DNA from: Thermohalobaculum sp035527255
GTDB lineage: Bacteria > Pseudomonadota > Alphaproteobacteria > Rhodobacterales > Rhodobacteraceae
Reading direction: 5' to 3'
Length of the DNA: 8,548 nt
NCBI GenBank assembly: GCA_035527255.1
Contig: DATLAW010000278.1
Location: 1-8,548 of the forward strand
The notes beneath the pieces were generated by a model. The model worked only from the letters and a program-made list of their open reading frames with translations, was not told the origin of the DNA and searched no databases. Below are positions 1 through 4,686 of this stretch, one piece after another. Positions within the stretch are counted from its first letter, which is position 1; each line of letters begins with the position of its first letter. A program made the position numbers and the translations under genes.

Positions 1-486
1 GCGCAGCCACGAACGGCCGTGCCAGAGGAACACGTTCTTGGCCACCTGCTGGCTGAGGGTCGAGCCGCCGCGCACCCGTTTGCCTTGCGCATTGGCCTCG
101 AGCGCCTGCCCGATGGCCTTCAGATCAAAGCCTATATGGTCACAAAAATTGGCGTCCTCGGCGGCGATCACGGCGCGGGCGAGGTCGGGCGAGATGTCCT
201 CCAGATCACGCCAGTCGCGCTGGACCCCGCCAAGCCGGATCCACTCGGACGCGAGGTAATAGCCGCCCGGCGGATTGATAACCGTGTAGGAGCCGACCCA
301 CAGGAGCGCGGTGGCGAGCCCAATGGCGAACCAACGCAGGGGCGCCAGCAACACGCGGCGGAGGCGACTGTTGCGCTTCTCGCGGCGATACTTTGCCGCT
401 CGTTCCGCGGCCAAGCGTTTGGTCGCGGCCACCGCTTTGGTGGTGCGCTTTTTGACCGTGCCGGTTCTGGCGGTCTTTGTTTCCAC
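1..486 (-). CDS. mtgA: Monofunctional peptidoglycan glycosyltransferase, N-terminal part (cut by window edge)
   Basis: This is the first 162 residues of a GT51 glycosyltransferase, which polymerises lipid II into glycan strands at the periplasmic face of the inner membrane. A Lys/Arg-rich cytoplasmic segment (residues 1-46) precedes one membrane anchor (about 47-68). The GT51 donor-site motif EDANFCDHIGFD follows at 110-121, with Glu110 as the expected catalytic base, then the second motif RGGSTLSQQVAKN at 139-151 and FLWHGRSWLR at the window edge. The closely spaced motifs and short N-terminus fit MtgA rather than a bifunctional penicillin-binding protein, but the C-terminus is outside the window, so a fused transpeptidase cannot be excluded by sequence alone. 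The start is GTG at 486, with GGTGAGG at 494-500 seven bases upstream. The several ATG-started frames over this region are in other registers and lack the motifs. The gene runs off the left edge, with about the last third missing if the length is typical. Confidence 0.93.
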   Translation of the reverse strand, partial: METKTARTGTVKKRTTKAVAATKRLAAERAAKYRREKRNSRLRRVLLAPLRWFAIGLATALLWVGSYTVINPPGGYYLASEWIRLGGVQRDWRDLEDISPDLARAVIAAEDANFCDHIGFDLKAIGQALEANAQGKRVRGGSTLSQQVAKNVFLWHGRSWLR

Positions 487-493
487 TGCGATG

Positions 494-500
494 CCTCACC
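494..500 (-). promoter_or_regulatory. Ribosome binding site deciding the GTG start of mtgA
   Basis: GGTGAGG on the minus strand lies seven bases before GTG 486. It supports a GTG start for mtgA, which has no ATG near its N-terminus in the correct frame. Confidence 0.7.
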
Positions 501-606
501 TTTTGGCGCTGGACTAGCACCGGGCACCGGGCGAGGCTAGGGCATTTTCCGGAACTCGCGACCCGGATTGGCCTGGACTGTGGCGGGAGAATCGACCCCT
601 ACCATG

Positions 607-635
607 GAACCGAAACTGAAAACGCCGAACCGAAA
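607..635. repeat. Direct repeat GAACCGAAA x2, 20-base period, upstream of mtgA
   Basis: GAACCGAAA occurs at 607-615 and again at 627-635, a start-to-start distance of 20 bases or about two helical turns. It lies in the 176-base gap between the 3' end of cycG and the start of mtgA, about 120 bases before the mtgA start. The spacing suits two copies of a DNA-binding protein on one face of the helix, but chance is possible for a 9-mer. A short CTGATCAG palindrome lies beside it at 640-647. I see no clear promoter hexamers or terminator in this gap. Confidence 0.35.
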
Positions 636-662
636 TCATCTGATCAGTCCTGTTCGCGCTCG

Positions 663-1580
663 TTACTTTTTCCAGCGGCTCGGCTTTGGCGGCAGGGATT
701 TGAGATAGGTTGCGATGGCCTCGCGGTCGTCGTCGGTCAGTTCGGCCATGTTCTCCTGCACCGCGATCATGGCGCCGCCGAAGGTTTCGAATTCCGGCAG
801 TAGCCCGGTTTTGAGCGCAATCGTGATGTCTTCGATTGGCCAGCCGCCGATGCCGTCGTCATGCGGGGTGATATTGGGGATGTTGCCTTTACCCTCGGGC
901 GCCGGGCCGCCGGAATAGGCCCACTCGGCCTCCGGTCCACCCAGCAGATTGCGCGGCGTATGGCATTCGCCGCAATGACCCGGACCAGTCACCAGATAGG
1001 CGCCACGGTTAAGTACCTCGTCGCCGCCCGGAACAGGGGTGAACGGCCCGTAATCCATGAACAATGCCTTCCACAGCCCGAGCCCGCGGCGCAACCGAAA
1101 CGGCAGTGGCAGGTCATGCGGCGGGGCGTCGCCGGCAACCGCGGGGAGGGTATCGATGAAGGCTTTCAGGTCGATGACATCGGCCAGCTTCATGCGCTGA
1201 TACGACATGTAGGGGAATGCCGGGTAGTAATGGCTGCCGTCCGGCGCCACGCCGCGCATCACCGCATTGACGAACTGGCTTGTGGTCCAGCCGCCGATGC
1301 CATGGGTAGGGTCGGGCGAGATGTTGGGCGCAACGAAGGTGCCGAATGGCGTTTTCAGGGCAAGACCACCGGCAAGTTTGAGCTTTTCGGCGCCCTTGGT
1401 TCCGGGGGCGGCATGGCACGAGGCACAGCCAGTTTCGTAGAAAACATAGCGGCCCTTGGCCGCGTCGCCGTCACCGGTTGGCAGGTCATTGGCTGAGATA
1501 GTCCGCGGCATGGTGAGCAACCAAAAGACAATTACGCCAGCCGCGCAAAGCAAGCCTGACGCGAACAGGAATCGCCGCAT
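663..1580 (-). CDS. cycG: Membrane-anchored di-haem cytochrome c (CycG-like)
   Basis: This 305-residue c-type cytochrome carries two CXXCH haem sites, CASCH at 52-56 and CGECH at 203-207, in two related halves. Each half has the pattern seen in cytochrome subunits of membrane-bound alcohol and gluconate dehydrogenases (PNISPDPTHGIGGWT and PNITPHDDGIGGW after the haem sites). The dehydrogenase subunits usually carry three haems, and this protein has two. Methionines around 125-130 and in the FGGAM/ENMAELTDDD region near the C-terminus are candidate sixth ligands. An N-terminal hydrophobic segment (about 3-24) acts as a signal anchor or signal peptide. The class II cytochrome gene lies 76 bases upstream on the same strand, the arrangement described for Rhodobacter sphaeroides cycFG. 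No dehydrogenase partner is adjacent, so the electron donor and acceptor are unknown. I chose ATG 1580, which has GGAAAGG six bases upstream. The longer frame from 1607 adds nine residues without a comparable site. Confidence 0.85.
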   Translation of the reverse strand: MRRFLFASGLLCAAGVIVFWLLTMPRTISANDLPTGDGDAAKGRYVFYETGCASCHAAPGTKGAEKLKLAGGLALKTPFGTFVAPNISPDPTHGIGGWTTSQFVNAVMRGVAPDGSHYYPAFPYMSYQRMKLADVIDLKAFIDTLPAVAGDAPPHDLPLPFRLRRGLGLWKALFMDYGPFTPVPGGDEVLNRGAYLVTGPGHCGECHTPRNLLGGPEAEWAYSGGPAPEGKGNIPNITPHDDGIGGWPIEDITIALKTGLLPEFETFGGAMIAVQENMAELTDDDREAIATYLKSLPPKPSRWKK

Positions 1581-1586
1581 TATCGA

Positions 1587-1593
1587 CCTTTCC
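1587..1593 (-). promoter_or_regulatory. Ribosome binding site deciding the cycG start
   Basis: GGAAAGG on the minus strand is six bases before ATG 1580. It favours that start over an in-frame ATG at 1607 and places a basic MRR directly before the hydrophobic anchor, as expected for an export signal. Confidence 0.7.
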
Positions 1594-1656
1594 GATACGC
1601 TGGCCACAGTGCGGCCAGCGTCAAATTATCATGCGCAAACTGCGCCGTTGTGCCGC

Positions 1657-2151
1657 TCAGAAGTCCTTGGCGCGGAACGGTTTGTGGCAACCGCCGCAGG
1701 CTTTGCCAAGCTCGCCGACAGCGGCGGCGAGTTCCGTCTGTCCCTTGCCGGCTTCTGCCGCGACCAAATTAATCGCCGCGCCCAAATCGCCGAACGCCAT
1801 TTCGAACTTGGCCATATCTTCCCAGATATCGGACATCGCACGGGTCTTTCCTGCGCGATCCGTCTTCGATGTGCCAGCAAGGAACAATCCGGGAAACGCG
1901 TATTGCGATAGGGCTTTGAGATCCGCCGCGTTTGCCGTCGCAGTCGCGGCGTCATAGGCGACTTCGCCCTTGGCCATGCCGAACAGCGGCCCGGCTTCCC
2001 AGGAGACGAGCTTCATATATCCCTGGCGCGCCTCGATTACCTTTTGGCCCGCATCCGGCGTGTCTTGCGTTGCCGCGATCGTCGGTGCAAGCAGCACCGC
2101 GGAACAAAGTACGACGGCGCTCAACATCTTTTGGCTTCTTGACGTTTTCAT
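1657..2151 (-). CDS. cycF: Class II cytochrome c (c'/c554/c556 family, CycF-like)
   Basis: This is a 164-residue periplasmic mono-haem cytochrome. A signal peptide (about 1-27, cleavage likely after IAA) precedes a mature domain rich in Ala and helix formers, consistent with the four-helix bundle of class II cytochromes c. The haem site CGGCH lies at 152-156, close to the C-terminus (ending HKPFRAKDF), which is the hallmark of this class. Met46 in ARQGYMKLVSWEAGPL is at the place where low-spin members (c554, c556) carry an axial Met. High-spin, gas-binding cytochromes c' usually have another residue there, so I favour a six-coordinate electron carrier over an NO-binding c'. The di-haem cytochrome gene follows after 76 bases. 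The start at 2151 has AAGGA at 2160-2164, eight bases upstream. A second Met at residue 9 is a possible alternative start. The symbol is assigned from gene order and class, not from an alignment. Confidence 0.83.
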   Translation of the reverse strand: MKTSRSQKMLSAVVLCSAVLLAPTIAATQDTPDAGQKVIEARQGYMKLVSWEAGPLFGMAKGEVAYDAATATANAADLKALSQYAFPGLFLAGTSKTDRAGKTRAMSDIWEDMAKFEMAFGDLGAAINLVAAEAGKGQTELAAAVGELGKACGGCHKPFRAKDF

Positions 2152-2262
2152 CCCCGTATTCCTTATTTTATCGTGATTCCGATCATTAACGTCAGGTAAA
2201 CTAGCCCACGAATTTGGTCACGCCAACTCACGACAATTTGAGGGAACGACATTTTTCAGGCA

Positions 2263-2282
2263 ACTGGGGGATATCCCCCAGT
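2263..2282. repeat. Perfect 20-base palindrome between carbonic anhydrase and cycF
   Basis: ACTGGGGGATATCCCCCAGT is identical to its reverse complement. It can be an operator for a dimeric regulator, or form an 8-bp RNA hairpin with an ATAT loop. It begins 24 bases after the end of the carbonic anhydrase gene and lies about 110 bases before the cycF start. No T-run follows it on either strand, so it is not a standard intrinsic terminator. The rest of the 155-base gap (2152-2306) holds an AT-rich stretch before cycF that may contain its promoter. I could not pick out convincing hexamers. Confidence 0.6.
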
Positions 2283-2306
2283 CCGAGAGACCCCTTCCGG
2301 GCAGAC

Positions 2307-2966
2307 TCAGACAGGCACGAATCCGGCGTCGCCCCGATGGAACAGCAGTGCGCCGGTGCCGATCTCGACGAAGGCGCCGTGCAGGGTCAGCAACCCGGCC
2401 GCCACCGCTTCGGTGACGAAGGGGAAAGTGCCGAGATTGCGCAGCGAGGTCAGCACCGCCTCCTCCTCCAGCGCCGCCTTGCGGGCCTTCGGATCGGTAA
2501 CCGTTGCGGCAACCCGCTCGTAGCCGGGGCGCAGGATATCCATCCAGCGGCCGACGAAGCTGGTAGTCTGCTCCAACTCCGGCGCAAGCCCGGCGCACAT
2601 GTCGTGGCAGGCATGCACGCCACCGCAATTCGAATGCCCGACCACCACGATATGCGCCACCTTCAGCACATCGACCGCATATTCGACCGCCGCCGAAGTG
2701 CCGTGGTGCTGGTGATCCGGGTTCCATGGCGGAACCAACCCGGCAACATTGCGCACCACGAACAAATCGCCCGGCTCGGCCCCGAACATCTCGACGATAT
2801 TGACCCGGCTGTCGCAGCACGACACCAGCATCGTGCGCGGGTGCTGGCCCTGCTGCGCCAATCGCGCATACCAGGCGCGGTTCTCGGCAAAACCCTTGGA
2901 ATGCCAGGCGCGATAGCGGTCGATCAGGTAGCCCGGCAGTGGGCAGGTTTCAGGAACATCGGTCAT
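2307..2966 (-). CDS. Beta-carbonic anhydrase
   Basis: This 219-residue cytoplasmic zinc enzyme interconverts CO2 and bicarbonate. The beta-class signature is complete. Cys50 in CCDSR (50-54) is the first zinc ligand, with the Asp52-Arg54 pair, and His111 and Cys114 in HSNCGG are the other ligands. Other family landmarks are FVVRNVAGLVPP (69-80), HHGTSAAVEYAV (87-98) and FVGRWMDILRPGY (137-149). The length is normal for the family and there is no signal peptide. I chose ATG 2966 because GGAGAGG (2973-2979) lies six bases upstream. A frame reaching 3206 would add 80 residues without family similarity and would overlap the preceding gene. That gene, for a small exported protein, ends 61 bases upstream on the same strand, so the two are probably co-transcribed. 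Likely roles are bicarbonate supply for carboxylases and pH balance. I leave the symbol blank because can/cynT naming cannot be settled here. Confidence 0.94.
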   Translation of the reverse strand: MTDVPETCPLPGYLIDRYRAWHSKGFAENRAWYARLAQQGQHPRTMLVSCCDSRVNIVEMFGAEPGDLFVVRNVAGLVPPWNPDHQHHGTSAAVEYAVDVLKVAHIVVVGHSNCGGVHACHDMCAGLAPELEQTTSFVGRWMDILRPGYERVAATVTDPKARKAALEEEAVLTSLRNLGTFPFVTEAVAAGLLTLHGAFVEIGTGALLFHRGDAGFVPV

Positions 2967-2972
2967 CGGTCG

Positions 2973-2979
2973 CCTCTCC
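2973..2979 (-). promoter_or_regulatory. Ribosome binding site deciding the carbonic anhydrase start
   Basis: GGAGAGG on the minus strand ends six bases before ATG 2966. It supports the 219-residue protein rather than the longer open frame. Confidence 0.75.
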
Positions 2980-3027
2980 ACAGGGTAGTCGGCGCCGTTA
3001 TTGGCCAGTCCGGAGCGAAACGCAATC

Positions 3028-3372
3028 TCAGCGCCCGATATAGCCGTCATAGCGCGTACCGCCATTGCCGATCCAGCCGACCCAGACCCGGTCGCCTTCC
3101 TCCCATCTGCGCATATCGTAGCAAGCCCAACCTTCCTGCGGTGGCCATTGCGAGCAATAGCGGTCGCCCTCGACCCTCCAGTAACCCCAACTTTCGCGGC
3201 CGTCATTGTAGAGCGTGCGGCCGCTTTCGTAGAACTTTTGCCGGTTGCCCGCGCCGATTACCTCGGCGCCGGCCAGCAGTTGGATAATCTCGCTACCCGA
3301 CAGCGCGCGCTCGTCCGACGCGGTGGTGGGCGAGACACCAAGCAGCGCCGCCGCGAACAAAAGCGTCTTCAT
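3028..3372 (-). CDS. Small exported protein of unknown function
   Basis: This 114-residue protein has a clear signal peptide (about 1-19, MKTLLFAAALLGVSPTTAS), so the mature form is about 95 residues in the periplasm or outside. After LSGSEIIQLLAGAEVIG (25-40) comes a compact region very rich in Trp and Tyr (GYWRVEGDRYCSQWPP, WACYDM) with only two cysteines, Cys73 and Cys84, which could form a disulfide. The layout (LSGSEI..LLAG, a Gly-Trp beta-strand region, paired Cys) resembles small DUF995-like secreted proteins of alphaproteobacteria, but I cannot confirm that family from memory. No catalytic motif is visible. The start has GGGAGG (3381-3386) eight bases upstream. The carbonic anhydrase gene follows 61 bases downstream on the same strand, probably in one transcript. 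The front region shared with the divergent oxidoreductase gene is only 96 bases long. Confidence 0.78.
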   Translation of the reverse strand: MKTLLFAAALLGVSPTTASDERALSGSEIIQLLAGAEVIGAGNRQKFYESGRTLYNDGRESWGYWRVEGDRYCSQWPPQEGWACYDMRRWEEGDRVWVGWIGNGGTRYDGYIGR

Positions 3373-3395
3373 CAGCCGGACCTCCCGAGATTCAA

Positions 3396-3418
3396 ACTGG
3401 GCGGCAATTGCGCCCAGT
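3396..3418. promoter_or_regulatory. Imperfect palindrome in the divergent intergenic region
   Basis: Arms ACTGGGCG (3396-3403) and CGCCCAGT (3411-3418) are perfect inverted repeats around a 7-base centre. The inner GCAATTGC (3404-3411) is itself a palindrome. The element lies between the start of the small exported protein gene (minus) and the quinone oxidoreductase gene (plus), where an operator could control one or both. On the minus-strand transcript it could also fold as a hairpin nine bases before the ribosome binding site. Confidence 0.5.
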
Positions 3419-3435
3419 GGACGGGGTGATTAAAC

Positions 3436-3449
3436 CAGACCTGTGTCTG
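3436..3449. promoter_or_regulatory. Inverted repeat CAGAC-N4-GTCTG before the oxidoreductase gene
   Basis: CAGAC at 3436-3440 and GTCTG at 3445-3449 form a 14-base dyad. It ends seven bases before the AAGGAG ribosome binding site of the plus-strand oxidoreductase gene. It could be a repressor site near the transcription start. The arms are short, so chance is possible. Confidence 0.35.
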
Positions 3450-3456
3450 AATTGAA

Positions 3457-3462
3457 AAGGAG
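3457..3462 (+). promoter_or_regulatory. Ribosome binding site deciding the oxidoreductase start
   Basis: AAGGAG lies six bases before ATG 3469. The frame is also open from a TTG at 3466, but that would leave only three bases of spacing, so ATG 3469 is preferred. Confidence 0.75.
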
Positions 3463-3468
3463 AGTTTG

Positions 3469-4452
3469 ATGCCAGCAACCGACATGGCTGTGGTTGAGAT
3501 CAGCATGAGCGGCGGCCCCGAGGTTCTGGTGCCGGGGATGCGCGCGACCGCCCAACCCGGTCCCGGTCAGGTACTGATCAAGGTCGCCTCGGCGGGCGTC
3601 AATGGCCCCGACATCATGCAGCGTCAGGGCCGCTATGCGCCGCCGCCGGGTGCCTCGGACCTTCCCGGGCTTGAGGTGTCGGGTGTGATTGCGGCGCTTG
3701 GCACGGGCGCCACCCGCTGGGCGCTGGGCGATCAGGTTTGCGCCCTGACCAAGGGCGGCGGCTACGCGGAATATGTGGCGGTCGAGGCGGGCCATGTTTT
3801 ACCGATCCCTGCAGGCGTCAGCCTGATCGACGCGGGCGGTCTGCCTGAGACCTATTTCACCGTCTGGAGCAATTTCTTCTTCGGTCATGAGGTGGCAAAG
3901 GGGCCGATCTTTCTGGTCCATGGTGGCAGCGGCGGCATCGGATCGACCGCGGTGCAACTGGGTGCTGCGTTGGGGCTGCGGGTCTTCACCACCGCCGGTT
4001 CGCCGGAATCCTGTGCCTTTTGCGAAACCCTGGGGGCCGAGCGGGCGATCAACTACCGCGATGAGGATTTTGTCGAGATTGTCCGCGCGGCGGGCGGCGC
4101 CGACGTAATCCTCGACTTTATGGGCGGCGACTATGTGGCCGGAAACTTCAGGGCGGCGGCGGTGGATTGCCGGATTGTCCAGCTGGCCTTCCGCAAAGGC
4201 TCGAAGGTCGAGGTTGATCTGTTGCCGATCATGCTGAAGCGCCTGACCATTACCGGCTCGACTCTGCGTCCCCGTCCCGATGAATTCAAGGCCGCGGTGG
4301 CCGCCGATCTGGAGGCGCGGGTCTGGCCGCTATTTGCGGACGGGCGGCTCCGCCCCGTCACCCACGCAGTTTTGCCAATGGTCAAAGCGGCGCAGGCCCA
4401 CGCGATGATGGAAGCGGCAGGATTGCGTGGAAAGATTCTGCTGACGCCCTGA
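3469..4452 (+). CDS. NAD(P)H quinone oxidoreductase-like, zinc-free MDR family (PIG3 type)
   Basis: This 327-residue protein belongs to the medium-chain dehydrogenase/reductase superfamily. The N-terminal GroES-like domain contains AGVNGPDIMQRQGRYAPPPG (42-61) and LPGLEVSGVI (65-74), the latter matching the usual PGxExxG pattern. The nucleotide-binding domain has HGGSGGIGSTAVQLG (151-165) and an AINYRDEDF segment (193-201). The ITGSTLRPRP segment (261-270) is characteristic of the PIG3/TP53I3 quinone reductase subgroup. The catalytic and structural zinc cysteines of alcohol dehydrogenases are absent, so this is a zinc-independent reductase, probably NADPH-linked and acting on quinones or other activated carbonyls. 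The true substrate is not visible in the sequence. The length is normal. It is divergent from the carbonic anhydrase operon and is followed, after 234 bases with its own regulatory-looking DNA, by the ketopantoate-reductase-like gene on the same strand. Confidence 0.9.
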   Translation: MPATDMAVVEISMSGGPEVLVPGMRATAQPGPGQVLIKVASAGVNGPDIMQRQGRYAPPPGASDLPGLEVSGVIAALGTGATRWALGDQVCALTKGGGYAEYVAVEAGHVLPIPAGVSLIDAGGLPETYFTVWSNFFFGHEVAKGPIFLVHGGSGGIGSTAVQLGAALGLRVFTTAGSPESCAFCETLGAERAINYRDEDFVEIVRAAGGADVILDFMGGDYVAGNFRAAAVDCRIVQLAFRKGSKVEVDLLPIMLKRLTITGSTLRPRPDEFKAAVAADLEARVWPLFADGRLRPVTHAVLPMVKAAQAHAMMEAAGLRGKILLTP

Positions 4453-4499
4453 GAGCGAAGAGTTTAGCCGCCGACGAAAAAATTTTAGAACGCAACCAA

Positions 4500-4516
4500 A
4501 GAAAGATTGACTTTCT
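4500..4516. repeat. Inverted repeat AGAAAG-N5-CTTTCT
   Basis: AGAAAG (4500-4505) and CTTTCT (4511-4516) form a 6-bp dyad with a 5-base centre. It directly precedes a second dyad at 4520-4534 in the region before the ketopantoate-reductase-like gene. It could be an operator half or a weak hairpin after the upstream gene. Confidence 0.35.
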
Positions 4517-4519
4517 GGG

Positions 4520-4548
4520 CGCAATATTATTGCGTAATATAATTGCGT
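4520..4548 (+). promoter_or_regulatory. Candidate promoter/operator with CGCAAT/ATTGCG half-sites and a TATAAT box
   Basis: CGCAAT (4520-4525) and ATTGCG (4529-4534) form a dyad around ATT. A second copy of ATTGCGT follows at 4542-4548, 13 bases after the first. A perfect TATAAT lies at 4538-4543, overlapping the last repeat. No good -35 hexamer sits 16-18 bases upstream (TTGACT at 4507-4512 is 25 bases away), which would fit a promoter needing an activator. The stretch is conspicuously AT-rich for this genome. A start near 4550 would leave an untranslated leader of roughly 135 bases before the ketopantoate-reductase-like gene. Apart from this element and the adjacent dyad, 4453-4686 shows nothing I can name. 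Confidence 0.45.
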
Positions 4549-4686
4549 GGGTAGGCACAGAGTTCGCTATTTCCCAAGAGAAACGGCCTTCGATCAACTC
4601 GGCATCCGATTGATCTGGCCACGGCAGCGGGCACAGAGATCGCCGCGCCGCCATTCCGACTGGGAAGAGCGCGAAAGGAGCGTAGT

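Noticed and set aside
19..540. A 173-codon plus-strand frame across the left end
   Set aside because: It is antisense to mtgA, whose minus-strand frame contains both diagnostic GT51 motifs. The plus-strand product shows no recognisable domain.
861..1496. A 211-codon plus-strand frame
   Set aside because: It lies antisense within the di-haem cytochrome gene, whose frame carries two CXXCH sites. The plus-strand product is low-complexity and Arg/Gly-rich.
2263..2282. Intrinsic terminator for the carbonic anhydrase gene
   Set aside because: The hairpin is strong, but no T-run follows on the minus strand, so I record it as a palindrome of unknown role.
2967..3206. An 80-residue N-terminal extension of the carbonic anhydrase
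   Set aside because: It would overlap the small exported protein gene and lacks similarity to the family. GGAGAGG six bases before ATG 2966 marks a better start.
2214..3287. A 357-codon plus-strand frame
   Set aside because: It is antisense to the carbonic anhydrase gene, which has a complete zinc-binding signature and ribosome binding site. The long open frame is a by-product of GC-rich codon usage.
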